From contig QJPP01000048.1 of NCBI GenBank assembly GCA_003996215.1, forward strand, positions 491,001-555,000: 64,000 nt of DNA, in the 5' to 3' direction. Made by a program: the position numbers and the translations under genes. The notes beneath the pieces were generated by a model. That model worked only from the letters and a program-made list of their open reading frames with translations, searched no databases and had not been told where the DNA came from. The DNA is from Jaltomata sinuosa. Lineage: Eukaryota > Streptophyta > Magnoliopsida > Solanales > Solanaceae. Below, piece by piece: positions 48,401-61,300 of this stretch (position 1 is its first letter; each line of letters begins with the position of its first letter).

Positions 48401-51400
48401 ACCAGCTTCTTGTTGACAATCAAAATTGAAGCACCAGACAATTCTGTCGACAATCTAGATGAAGAACTTAACAAATTATCTCATGTATATCTCCAGTAAC
48501 CTTTCTCTGGATTGGATATTGCAGACAAGTACTCGGTGCATATAAATTGTGGTGGAGGAAGAGTAATTATTGGAAACGCTACTTATGAAGCAGATGAAGA
48601 ATCAGCAGGTGCTGCAAAAATGTTTCACGGGAAAGAGAACTGGGGAGCCAGTATTACAGGACACTTCTGGAGTCGTAACATATCACTGAGTAGCTATAAA
48701 GCAGACAATTTATCTGCTATCAAGGGAGACGAATCTCAACTTTACATGACAGCTCGCCTCTCGCCTTTATCTTTGACTTACTTTGCACGTTGCTTAGCAA
48801 ATGGAAACTACACTTTGACACTTCATTTCGCAGAAATAGTTTACAGAGACAACCGATCTTTCCAAAGTCTCGGAAGACGGATATTTGATGTATACATACA
48901 GGTGAACCAACGTGTCAGAGAATTAGACATAGTAAAATATCCAATTAGCTGCAGCTGATTTAGTTAAACTGGGTGCAGGACGAATTGAAGTTTAAAGATT
49001 TTGATATTGAAAGAGTAGCCGGAGGAGTTGATAAAGCTTTGAAAGAAAAGTTAAATGTAACAGTGAAAGACAAAACTGTAGAGGTGCGCTTTCAGTATGC
49101 TGGGAAAGGAACTACATCAATCCCAAGTAGAGGAAGCTATGGTCCTTTAGTATCTGCCATCTCTCTGGAAGCTAGTAATACTCTCGGTTTTCACTTTTAT
49201 TTCTTATGTGTAGCATCTCTCTCGTCTTCTCTGTCACATAGCATGATTAAGTCTGTTTACAAAAGTTAGTCACCTCTTGCATCTTATGTGAAAATTAAGA
49301 TCTTTTAAGAGATGGAAACCAGATTACATGCAAGACTACTCTCTATTATATAGTTGAAGCTCAAGAAGATATAAATTACATGTTATCTCATTTATGCATA
49401 ATATCTATGATTTCTGGTGTCTAACATTCTTGAACTTTTTGTTCTGTAATGTAGACTTCGAGCCCCCTCCTACTCAGGAGACCTCTTCTAATACGAAAAA
49501 GAAGATTCTAATTGTAGCTGGAGCAGTGATGTCTTCATTAGCTCTCATTCTGATGATTCTCTTTGTTGCTTGGAGGAAAAGAAGAAACAGGAAATTGATG
49601 GAAAAAGGTGATTCTAGACCTCAACTTTTGTCTGTGCCTGACAAATAGGATGTACTTAAAAACTTTTGTCTGTTGCATTCTGGGTGATTCTTGTAGTTGC
49701 AAAATCAAGTGCATGTGAATCATTATACCAGATGTAATACTAGGTATAATTATCATTTTCTAGGGAAACCACAGATATATGAAAGACTTCCTGCCACATT
49801 AAACCTATATGCTATCAAAATTCATGCTTTCGCTAGTGCAAAATTTCCATTAGTATTTGGATGCTTTTCAAGGTAAAATTTTCTTTTATTTCATCTTGTG
49901 GGAAACTAACATTCTAAACGTGGTTCTTTTACTGTTGTGAAGAATTAAGAGGACTAGATCTGCAAACTGGTATATTCACTTTCAGACAAATTAAAGCTGC
50001 CACAAGAAATTTCGATGCTGCAAATAAGCTTGGTGAAGGTGGATTTGGATCTGTCTACAAGGTGAATATGTATACAAATGCTCATAGTTCTTCCTTCTTA
50101 TCCCTCCCCGTGGAATTCCTAATGGATGCTATCGGAAATCATTTACTATGAACTTCATGCATTTTTTTTAATGCTCAGGGTACACTAGCAGATGGTACAA
50201 TAATTGCTGTCAAGCAGCTTTCATCCAAGTCAAGACAAGGGAACCGTGAATTTGTAAATGAAATAGGCATGATGTCAGGTTTACATCACCCAAATCTCGT
50301 CAGACTCTATGGATGTTGTGTTGAAAGGAAACAACTTTTACTAGTTTATGAGTACATGGAGAACAACAGCCTTTCTCATGCTTTGTTTGGTAAGTGCTAT
50401 TCTTCATGGATACTTAAGGTACAAGTCAAAAAGGACACTAGGTCAAAAATTGAAACATAAATATTTGACAATCCCATTAAGGTAAAAAAGGCAGCCCAGT
50501 ACACAAAGCATCCCGCATTCACGCAGGGTCTAGGGAAGGGCCACCCCAAGGAATGTAATGTAGATAGCCTACCCTAATGCAAGCATTAGTGGCTGCTCCC
50601 ATGCTCGAACTCGTAACTGGCATGATTCTCAATTTTAAATATTCATCTGTGGGCAGGCATATGTGTCTCTGTGTGTGAATATGTGCCTAGTTTCAAATTT
50701 ACAGTAAATTGCAGGTCCTCAAGAATGTCGATCAAAACTGGACTGGCCGACTAGGCAAAAGATCTGTGTTGGCATAGCTAAAGGTTTGACTTTCCTACAT
50801 GAAGAATCGCCTCTAAAGATTGTTCATCGAGACATCAAACCAACCAATGTGCTCCTTGACAAAGACCTAAATCCAAAGATCTCTGACTTTGGTCTGGCCA
50901 AACTTTATGAAGAAGGGAAAACACATATCACCACCAGAGCTGCTGCAGGGACTAGGTGAGCTTCTAAACTACTGTGATCAAAATTTGTCATTCAAAATAC
51001 TCCCTTTTGTATGTCATCCTTCCCATTTTATGTCGTGGCAGAGTTACTTCAGTTTTTCCTGAATAGAATCTTTACTCCTCGTTATGCACTTCAAAAGGTT
51101 ATGTATAGCACTTTTACCGATCCCAACAGTTCAAACAGATTAAAAGGTTATCTTTCATTTCACATTTTCACTTCAAAGCCACTCATCTTTGTAAATCAGT
51201 GTTTCATATTCCAACTATAATAAAACTAGTACAAGTCAAATCATTTTTCTCTAAACTCTTTGAAGTCAAACTATTGCAATCAGTTTTACAACGGAAGGAG
51301 TAAAAAATACTTCTGCTGTCCATTGTCACCTAGTGTTTAATTTAATTTAAGCCGTGGGAAGTTCCTGTTTAGTCAAGCTTGCATGAGTATAACTTTGTTA

Positions 51401-52104
51401 CATTGTTTTGCAGAGGTTATATGGCCCCTGAATACGCTCTCTGGGGTTATTTAACATATAAAGCAGATATGTACAGTTTTGGGGTGGTTGTATTAGAAAT
51501 CGTTGCTGGGAAGAACAACATGAAACATCATACTGATGAAAATTGTGTCTGTCTTCTTGATTGGGTAAGAAACCAGCACCCTCTTGATATCGGTTCAATG
51601 AATAGTGAACTTGTCAGTTTACTTGATGAAAACTTCTTATTGGTTATAAACAAATACATTACATTTGATCAAGTAGACTTGATAGTTGTAGGATCAAACT
51701 CCCCTTAGTTCCCTGTTGGAAAATGATTTCCATCACTTTGCTTATTTCAGGCCCTGGTTCTACAAAGAAAAGGAAAGTGTTTGGAGCTAGTAGACCCAAG
51801 GTTAGGTTCCGATTTCAACGAGGAGGAGGCGTTGAGGATGATTGAAGTGGCCTTACTATGTACTAATTCATCTCCAGCACTAAGGCCAAACATGTCTGCA
51901 GTAGTGAACATGCTTGAAGGTCGTTTGAGAGTTGATGAGTCTAACTTAGAATCAAGCGTCTACGATGATGAGTTTAATTTTCAAGGATTAAAAGACAAAT
52001 ATGATGAGATGCAAGTAAGCCAATCACTCTATCGTTCATCTGAAACAAAAGATACAGATTGCTCCTCATCTACCTTCCCTTCTACAACAACTACCTCTGA
52101 ATAA
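42413..52104 (+). CDS. LRR-malectin receptor-like kinase, gene 4 (intact, 1008 aa, inverted copy)
   Basis: Intact subtype B receptor kinase, the only plus-strand copy. Exons: 42413-42542, 43598-43769, 44143-44214, 44308-44376, 44456-44527, 44608-44679, 45783-45854, 45953-46021, 46106-46177, 46285-46356, 46450-46521, 47010-47078, 47527-47595, 48020-48085, 48180-48215, 48305-48345, 48525-48901, 48979-49174, 49455-49607, 49943-50061, 50179-50389, 50715-50955, 51414-51564, 51751-52104. Total 3027 nt, one frame. The start is the ATG opening MSSSPAF; the upstream MVEKM of genes 1 and 2 is lost here and an in-frame TAG lies just upstream. Signal peptide about 1-34, LRRs in exons 3-13, malectin-like domain about 409-599, membrane helix about 617-639, glycine loop 681-686, catalytic Lys 702, HRD 798-800, DFG 818-820, APE 845-847. 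The activation segment reads TTRAAAGTRGYM, one residue longer than in its paralogues. Intron 1 contains nested MITE and LTR-like elements, intron 21 a SINE-like stretch. Confidence 0.96.
42625..43446. mobile_element. hAT-like MITE in intron 1 of gene 4, carrying a nested insertion
   Basis: Ends gggtgtgtttggtacgaagg and, in reverse, gggtgtgtttggcatggaa are inverted repeats, with ttttcc shared just inside. The interior holds the LTR-like element at 42821-42937, implying nested insertion. I could not settle an 8-bp duplication. Confidence 0.45.
42821..42937 (+). mobile_element. Third copy of the short LTR-like element, intron 1 of gene 4
   Basis: Starts TGTTAGAGTAGG, contains gcttatatggacttgg and gtgtcatatcttta as in the 1933-2062 element, and is flanked by a 5-bp duplication TAATG (42816-42820, 42938-42942). 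The 3' end has lost the CA. Confidence 0.6.
43925..44060 (-). mobile_element. Diverged RTE LINE tail in intron 2 of gene 4
   Basis: Contains gagaggttgtttccaataga followed by ccgtcaactcaag, the reverse-complement signature of the LINE 3' tail seen at 53150-53300 and 15283-15398. It continues with an A-rich stretch shared with the 53150 copy (agaagtacaag, aacagata). Confidence 0.5.
50484..50640 (+). mobile_element. SINE-like sequence in intron 21 of gene 4
   Basis: Carries aaagcatcccgcattcacg, cagggtctagggaaggg, gatagcctaccctaatgcaag and gctcgaactcgtaac; the last resembles a polymerase III B box. I recognise this as a very common dispersed plant repeat, probably tRNA-derived, but family and borders are unproven. 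Introns 21 of genes 2 and 5 carry a LINE tail instead. Confidence 0.4.
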
Positions 52105-52504
52105 GAGCTTAGAATAGTGAGAGTGAATTTATAATGCTTTACAATGAGCTTAAATTATGTCTTTCTACCTTCCAAGGTAGGATAAGATTTGCGTACACAG
52201 TACAAACATTCTTCTCTTCTAATTTAGATGTAATGTAATGTAATATCCTACTTCCTATGTTCAACATGTTTTACACTATTTAAGAGTCATTTACATTGAA
52301 GAACGAGTTTTAATATTTTAAAAAAAATAAGAAATGTAAATTGAAAGAAAACCAATATATAATAAAAGGTTGTTATAATGATAATAATAATAATAATAAA
52401 ACCTGATTCTAGAAGTTGATAACTCGATATTAAAATATAATTTCACTAAATTTTACTGTCTACAATAATTCTTGAAATTTTGAAAAACAATGTGCAATTT
52501 AATT
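52105..52504. other. 3' flank of gene 4
   Basis: Likely 3' untranslated region, then AT-rich DNA. An AATAAA lies near 52362 and an (ATA)n microsatellite at about 52379-52400. The position of polyadenylation is not determined. Confidence 0.35.
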
Positions 52505-52720
52505 TATTGAATCATGAAAATTGGAAGTCTAGTGAAAAAGAAGTGACAAGTCTTAATGGTGAAAGTGATATATATACTAAAAGAAAGACCTAGCATTGGA
52601 AGTTAGTGGAATTTGGATCCACTGGGACATAATATGTGAACATTGGAATAATCTATTCTTAGAGAAAAATTATTGAACATGACATAAATGGGACCTCCTT
52701 TGGATGATTGAGATATTTGT
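52505..52720. repeat. Direct repeat, copy 1, between genes 4 and 5
   Basis: Matches 54541-54790 in the same orientation: gaatcatgaaaattggaagt, aagtgacaagtcttaatgg, gtggaatttggatcca, gggacataat, gtgaacattggaataatcta, gacataaatgggacctcctt. A weaker relative lies at about 24440-24530 in the 5' flank of gene 2. Confidence 0.75.
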
Positions 52721-53149
52721 AGCAATAAAAACTACTCCTTTCCTTCTACACCAATAATATTTTGTTTTTAAATTTTAGTGGTTCAGTTGATTGGCTACCT
52801 GAAGTCCTCAACTTTCATTCTGATATTGTTATTCATAAATATCTTTTTCTGAGTAACACTAAAATTGTCAAATGAGTAATATTCTTATGCTAGCTTTTTT
52901 ATGACAGGTGAAGAGTCTTTTGCTTAAATCTTCTATATAATAACTGAGGCACAATTATTTTAATAATAATTAAGATATTTATTCTTACAATAAACAAAAT
53001 AGAAAGATATGCAGAGTTAACATGAATTTAAAATTACGAGGATACAAAAAACTTATACCAACTTAAAAGCAAATCAAATATACAAACTTGCAAAAAGTGT
53101 AACTAATTTCAATCAAGCAACAATCTGTAAATTTTGAATTTTGGTTAGT

Positions 53150-53300
53150 ACAACAATAATAATATATTCAGTGTAATCTTATAAGTACGATCCTTGAAGG
53201 ATAATGTGTACGCAAACTTTATCCCTATATGCAGAGAGATTGTTTCCAATAGACCCCTGACTCAAGAAATTACAATCTAATGCAGTCCTGAAACAGAAGA
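53150..53300 (-). mobile_element. RTE LINE 3' tail between genes 4 and 5
   Basis: Reverse-complement LINE tail (cagtgtaatcttataagt, gtgtacgcaaactttatccc, gagagattgtttccaataga, ccctgactcaag). The following A/C-rich stretch to about 53620 may belong to the same insertion. No protein-coding part remains. Confidence 0.55.
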
Positions 53301-54540
53301 AAGAGAAGTACAAGGAACAACAGATAATAACAAAATAACAAATAATAATAAAATGAAAACTAGAACAAAATAATACAATAGTCGATGTACAGAAAATAAC
53401 ATATATAAACAGAAGTCGGAGGACAATAAACTACAGAAGCAATACTACGACTTCTCCCAAAGCAGGACAGACCATACAAAAGGAACAACAACAACGAAAT
53501 AAAAAAGTAACTGAAACATAATAGACAACATATGACTACATGTATCAAAAGGAAGAGACTACAAGTATACGTCTATTACTACAACAGACGCGGTGCTACC
53601 AGACTCCCACCAAGTCTAATTCCGCCAAAAAGCAAGACAAAGCGCAACTACCTACTAATCTTCTACCCTAATCCACGACCGCCATACCCAAGTATCCCTC
53701 CATACCCTCTTAATTATGATTAAAATAATTAATTACTTTCATATATTTACTTTCAAAATATTATTTTAATCTCACAATTTTAGTTGTACAATATATCTTT
53801 GCTATATATAAAAAAATATTCTCACTTGCCTTGAGGCTTGAATAAATTTTGTCCTGCACTATTTTTGCTTTAATTTTTTTGCTACTATTTTTTTCATCAA
53901 ATTATTTTTAGCCTAATTTTGAATGTTGGAAAGGAATTTCAATGTTGGAAGAGAAGTCCTCCCGCTTTAAAAAAAATTAAAACTAAAATTTAGTATAACT
54001 TTTTTCCTGTATTGTAAATAATACAGCAATCAAATATTGAAATATTTGACAAAATAAATAGTAACATAATAAAAAATAAATTTAATGGCTAGAATTATGG
54101 AATTGCCTTATATTTTGGAGTAAATAAATGAAAGTAATTAATTATTTTAATTATAATTAAAACTTATTTTTAATTTACTAAATCTCAGTCATTAAATTAA
54201 ATCTATGACATATGTCTCTAATCTAAATAAGAACTTGGAAAAATGGAGAGATGAAAAATGAAAGGGAGCTAAATCTGGGATCCGAATTGGGTTTGTAAGT
54301 TAATAGGTTTTGATTAATTAAAATTTTAATAAATAAAATGTTGTTACATATTAAATGAAAATTCTAATCATTTTTCCTAAAGAGTTTGTTGAGGGAAAGG
54401 GCAAAATAGGGCCCAAAGGTGAATGCGAAGGGTACTTTAGAGCCCAAAGGTGGATGAAAAGGGCATTTTAGAACCCAAAGGTGAAAGAAGGGTATATTTA
54501 TATCATTTTCAATACTTGAAGGGTAATTTAGGCCCTTCTC
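53301..54540. other. Intergenic DNA between the direct repeats
   Basis: AT-rich, no gene recognised. A short run at about 54405-54500 repeats gggca(a/t)..ta(g)ggcccaaaggtg motifs two to three times. Confidence 0.35.
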
Positions 54541-54790
54541 CGTTTATTGAATCATGAAAATTGGAAGTTAGTGGAAAAGAAGTGACAAGTCTTAATGGGG
54601 AAAATTATACTAAAAAGAAGACCTTGGAAGTCTAGTGGAATTTGGATCCATTGGGACATAATAATTAATATGTGAACATTGGAATAATCTATAGTTTGAA
54701 GTGGACAACCAGCGTAAAATTATTGAACATGACATAAATGGGACCTCCTTTAATTTGATGTAGGATGGATGATTGAGATAAAAGTAGCCC
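54541..54790. repeat. Direct repeat, copy 2, between genes 4 and 5
   Basis: Same orientation and content as 52505-52720, but longer by an internal stretch (gaagtggacaaccagcg) and by gatgtaggatggatg, both of which resemble the relative upstream of gene 2 at about 24440-24530. Confidence 0.75.
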
Positions 54791-55300
54791 TTTCCCTTCC
54801 ACAGAATCTACACCAATAATATTTTTACTATCAATTTCTCAAGTCATTATTTTTTTATTGACTAGATTCTTTACACCGATAATATTGTATAGCTTCTAAT
54901 CATGTAAATTTTATTTCAGAATTTAATAAATAAAATGGTCGAGTTCTTATAAATAAAAAAATTGATGTCGGAGTGTAATTGTCTTCAAATGACTTATCAT
55001 TTGTCTGATGGTTATGCTGTTATAATACTTATTTGGTAATCCCCCAAAATAGAAGTATTAAGAAACAAAAAAATATGGTAAGTTACTAATTCTTCTTTCT
55101 CATTATTCTAAAGCATCAAAGTTGGGGTTGCAACTAAACAAAATGAATGACAGAAGCTTAGAAGTTAGAACTGGCTATGAACAAATATTAACTCAGTGTG
55201 AAAAGCAACAACAAAAAAATATGTTGTGGTATGATCAACATTTCATTCTTCATCGTTTTCTCCTCTTATATAATACAACATTGAGCAGAAAGAAAGAGTT

Positions 55301-58300
55301 CTATTTAGAGGTAGACGTAGAAGGGAAGGTAGAAGAAGAGCGATCAGTATCCTTTGTGTCAGTTGAATGAAAGAGTGATTGGTTTTCACTAGAGTTTACT
55401 TGCATCTCATCATATTTGTCTCTTAATCCTTGAAAATTAAACTCATCATCGTAGCCACTTGAATCCAAGTTAGTGTCATCAACGCTCAAACGACCTTCAA
55501 GCATGTTCACTACTGCAGACATGTTTGGCCTTAGTGCTGGAGATGGATTAGTACATCGTAAGGCTACTTTAATCATCCGCAATGCCTCCTTCTTGTTGTA
55601 ATTCGAACCTAGCCTTGGGTCCACTAGCTCCAAGAACTTCCCTTTTTTTTGTAAAACCAGGGCCTGAAAGAAGCACAATGATTGGATTGGAAAACTTGCG
55701 AAAGATACTTTTTGGTCTCTGCATTTTTTTGAAATACTACCAAGTCAACTTGATCAATACAACACATTTGTTTATAGTAATATGAAGTTTTCATCAAGTA
55801 AGCCGAGATGTGCTTTAAATGTTCACTATTCATGGAACTGATACCAAGAGATGCTGGTTTCTTACCCAATCAAGAAGACAGACATAATTCTCATCAGGAT
55901 GATATTTCATGTTGTTCTTCCCAGCAACGAGTTCTAATACAACCACGCCAAAACTGTACAAATCTGCTTTATGTGTTAAATAACCCCAGAGTGCATATTC
56001 AGGGGCCATATAACCTCTGCAAAACAAAGTAACAAAGTATAAGCTTGGAACTTCCTGAAAGGCTTAAACTAATGCTATATACCTCAACACTAGGTAAAAA
56101 TGGACAGCAGAAGTATTTGTTACACCTTCCATTATAAAACTGATTGCCAGAGTTTGACTTACATGATTTTCAAGAGAATAATGATTTGACATCTACTAGT
56201 TTATTATAGTTGTAATATAAAATATGGATTTTCAAAAGACGAGTGGCTTTGAAGAAAATGTGAAATGATAGATAACCTTTATAATCTGTTGAACTCTTGG
56301 GATCAGTAAGGTTCTAGCCGAAACCTTTTGGAATTATATAATGAGTAAAGATTACATTCAGGAAAAAGTGAACTACGGCCTAAAATGGAAGGATAACATT
56401 CAAAAGGGGGTATTTTGAACAATTAAAATTTGATCAATCAATTAGAGTAGTTTAGAAGCTCACATAGTCCCAGCAACCCTGGTGGTGACATGTGTTTTCT
56501 CCTCGTCATGAAGTTTGGCCAGACCAAAGTCTGAGATCTTTGGATTTAGGTCTTTGTCAAGGAGTACATTGGTTCCTTTGATATCTCTATGAATCATCTT
56601 TAGAGGTGATTCTTCATGTAGGAAAGCCAAGCCTTTAGCTATGCCAACACAGATCTTTTGTCTAGTTGGCCAGTCAAATTTTGGTCGGCAGTCTTCAGGA
56701 CCTGCAATTTACTGTAAAATTGAAAATAGGCCCATATTCACAATAAACCACACAAACATATATATGCACAAGGATGAAGATATAAACATGAGAATCATGC
56801 CAGGTACATTATTGAGGGAGAATGGGATCACCAAACTTCTTTTTTTTTGGCCTGGTGTCCTTTTTTACTTTTAGCTCAAGTAAACAACAACAGCCAGTGT
56901 ACTCTCACAAGTGGGGTCTAGAGGGTGGTGTGTGCGCAGCCTTACCCCTACCCTGTGAAGGTAGAGAGGCTGCTTCCGATAGACAGCTCAAGTAAAGCAT
57001 ATCAAAATCAAGTATCGAAAAATAGCACTAACCAAACAAAGCATGGGAAAGGCTATTGTTCTCCATGTACTCATAAACTAGTAAAAGTTGGTTCCGTTCA
57101 ACACAACATCCATAGAGTCGGACAAGATTTGGGTGATGTAAGCCTGACATCATGCCTATTTCATTCACAAATTCACGGTTCCCTTGTCTTGACTTGGATG
57201 AAAGCTGCTTGACAGCAATTATAGTACCATCTGCCAGTGTACCCTGAGCATTTTAAAAAAATGCATGAAGTTCATAAATGATTTCCGATAGCATCCATTA
57301 GGATTTCCACAGGGAGGGATAAGAAGGAAGAATTATGAGAATTTGTATACATATTCACCTTGTAGACAGATCCAAATCCACCTTCACCAAGCTTATTTGC
57401 AGCATCAAAGTTACTTGTGGCAGCTTTAATTTGTCTGAAAGTAAATATACCAGTTTGCAGATCTAGTCCTCTTAATTCTACACAACAGTAAAGGAACAAG
57501 TTTAGGATGTTACTGTCCCACAAGATGAAATAAAAGAAAATTTTGCCTTGAAAAGCATACAAGAAAATCTAGAAAGTTTGCACCTTCAAACCCATATCCA
57601 TCATCCTTATCTTCCCCACCCTTTAACTAGTGAAATCGTGAATTTGGATAGCATGTAGGCATATACATTTAATGTGGCAGGAAGTCTTCCAAAATGATAC
57701 TTACACCTAGTATTATTCTATACGTACCATCATTCACATGCACTTTTTGCAAAAAACACTCAATTTGTCACTTCATTTTGATACAACTCCAAGAATCACC
57801 CAGAATGCAACAGAAAAAAGTTTTCTCAGGCATGAACAAAAATTGAGGTCTAGAATCACCTTGTTCCATCAATTTCCTGTTTCTTCTTTTCCTCCAAGCA
57901 ACAAAGAGAATCATCAGAATGAGAGCCAAGGAAGACGTCACTGCTCCAGCTACAATTAGAATCTTCTTTTTCTGATTAGAAGAGGTCTCCTGCGGAGGAG
58001 GGGGCTTAAAGTCTAATTACAGAACAAAAATTTCAACAATGTTAGACGCCCTGGAATTTAACATAGATATTATGCATAACTTATTCAATGAGAGAACATC
58101 TAATCTATATCTTCTTGAGCTTCATCCATATAATCAAGAGTAGTCTTGTACGGATCCCAACTCTGAAAACGTCTTTATTTTTAAATAAGATGCAAGGGGT
58201 GAGTAACTTTTGTGAAGAAGACTTAATCTCACTATGTGACAGCGAAGAAGAGAATAGATGCAACACCTAAGAAATTAAAGTGAAGACAGAGTATTACTAG

Positions 58301-61300
58301 CTTCCAGAGAGATGGCAGATACTAAAGGACCATAGTTTCCTCTACTTGGGATTGATGTAGTTCCTTTCCCAGCATACTGAAAGCGCACCTGTACAGTTTT
58401 ATCTTTTACTGTTACATTAAACTTTTCTTTCCAAGCTTTATCAACTCCTCCGGCTACTCTTTCAATATCAAAATCTTTAAACCTCAATTCGTCCTGCACC
58501 CAGTTTAACTAAATCAGCTGCAGCTAATTGGATATTTTACTATATCTAATTCTCTGACATGTTGTTTCACCTGTACGTATACATCAAATATCCGTCTTCC
58601 AAGACTTTGGAAAGATCGGTTGTCTCTGTAAACTATTTCTGCGAAATGAAGTGTCAAAGTGTAGTTTCCATTTGCTAAGCAACGTGCAAAATAAGTCAAA
58701 GATAAAGGGGAGCGGTGAGCTGTCATGTAAAGTTGAGATTCGTCTCCCTTGATAGCGGATACATTATTTGCTTTGTAGTCATTCATTGATATAGTAGTAT
58801 CCCAGAAGTGTCCTGTACTGCTGGTTCCCCAGTTCCCTTTCCAGTAAACAAATTTTGCAGCACCTGCTGAGTCTTCATCTGCTTCATAAGTAGTGTCTCC
58901 AATAGTTACTCTTCCTCCACCACAATTTATGTGCAATGAGTACTTATCTGCAATATTCAGGGCAGAGGGGTTACTAGACATAATGAATATATTACAGAAA
59001 TATAAGACAATAAAACTGTTCAGTTTTTGTAGATTGTCGTAAAAACTGTATAGTGCCAAAATGTTTTCCATGATCTAACTAGTTTAACCAAATTATGCCT
59101 TCCTAGTTCTTTCTATTAATTGTCAACAAGAAGCTGGTAAACTACTGCACAATGGAACAATATCAAACAAAAGACTTAAATGAGAGGGTAGAATTATGCA
59201 AACAGTGAGTACTCACCGTCTGAACATGGACTGATGGACAAGCACTTCCCCTGCTCTCTGAAGTAGTTGAAAGAGGTGTCAGAGAGGATCAGTCCTTTTC
59301 AAGAGAATATTAGTCAACAGTTAATTTGACATTAAACACTTACACAAAATTCCCGGCCTTAAAGCTTCTGAATAAGTTTCTGATGAGAAAAGAAAACCAA
59401 ACATGGAATCATCTGAACCATATATATACATAAAAGAAGATAGGAGAAAAGTGTAAGACAGACAAGGATCATACAGATTGTCCCGACAGGTAGATGGTTC
59501 AGAGCTCTCGTCAAACTTATTGTAGGAAAGGTCTATCACGCTGCATCAAAGATATCCGACATGGTTAAGAGTTCATCAAGTATTTTCAATCTAATGAGAG
59601 GGACCTTCACTTAGGGGTCGTTTGGTAGGGTGCATAAGAATAGTGTTGAATATGGTGTATTAATAATGCTGACATTAGTAATGTTGGTATTAGTTATGCT
59701 TGCATTAGTTATGCTGAGATTATTTCTTATGCAGTGTTTGGTTTGGTGTATTTAAAATAACACGCATTTAGAAATTATTTGTTTACAAAATACCCTCCAC
59801 AAGATTATAGGCTTTATTTATTGCCCATCAAACTCATTTTCACAAAGCTATCATTGTTCCTCACAGAAAAACTTACAAAGGCAAGACTCAAGAATTAAAG
59901 TTCTGGACTAGGTTATCTATGAATGGCTTTTTAATCTGATTCTCGATGCGAGCAACCACATTTTTGGTTGTGACATTTAATGCTTCTCTATCTGTCACCC
60001 TGCTATATAATCCTACCCTGAAGCTATACATGTCCTTTATTAAATTGAGTTCAAAAGAATGACTAGTGTATATGCAAAAGCCAGACAAAGAATTATACTT
60101 ACAATCTGGTATCTCGACTAGTAAGCCAATCTGGAATTCGCCCAACAAAAGCATTGCTAGTCAGATACCTAGCAAGCAGCAAATATTTGATTTAACTAGG
60201 AGATCACAATTTGAAATGCAATATCTGCATTACATGTTTAAGAACATGATCCCATCTATCAGCTACACAAAAAAATGGAAAGAGATTGCCAACCAAATGA
60301 AGACTCATTTTTTTCTGCAGCTCATGCAGAGAATACTACTGAGCTATAAACAAACCATCTAATATCAAAATCTCAAAACTTTGTGGGCAAAAAATAAGAA
60401 ATATCATGTTTAGGCATTGGCCATCTAAGACTGTTTTTTTCATTGAGGCTATTTTCTTCTTTTCTTCAAACGAAAGAAAAGGGCTTGAGCATTTGGAAAG
60501 GATACAGAAGAATCATGGATGAACAATCAGCACTCATATAGTAAGACTAGTATAATGAAACAGAGATGCAAAAGAAATATTTCCACATATAATTGTAGGA
60601 ATCTTCATGTTGTTCTGACTTACGTGGCCTCCAATTCAACCAGGCCTTCGATATTTCCAATTCCTCCTTCAAGCTTGTTGAAACTCAGATCTCTGCAATG
60701 AACAATAAACAGAATCAAACTCAAAACAATGATCAATCCCATATGTCTGAACAAACTATAGCACAATCATTAAAAGCTTAATTAAGTTTAGATAAAGATA
60801 GATAAATGATAGCTCCAATGACAGGTTTGTACAGATCATTTTGTTTCAAGAAAGAAGGACATTAGTCCATCCAGAGAAAGTGAGGTATGTTGTTCGCATT
60901 TATCCAAGACTCAAAAACCCTTTGACCTCTCCAATTCGAAAAGAGGGGGTTTGTAGAAGGAAAAGAAGAAAACAAGAAAGTCTTGAGGAGAGTTAGACAT
61001 GCACGAAACGTCTTGATTTAAGTGGATTGGACACAGCTTGTATAACGGGAAAAGGAAAAAGAAAAAGAGATCTTTAAGGAAAAAAATGAAATAAATTCAA
61101 TAATACATTGAAAGTAGTGGAATTACAAAAACCGTAATTTGATCATTTCAGCTACAGAATCATGAATATTCCCATGTATATTACAGCTTCTCAAAACCCT
61201 GCAGTCAAAACACAGTTTCAGAGAATTGACTTTCCTTGATAAAGGATGTGTTGGAAACTCCACTTGCAATTCCCAAATCATTAAGTACTCACAATTTATC

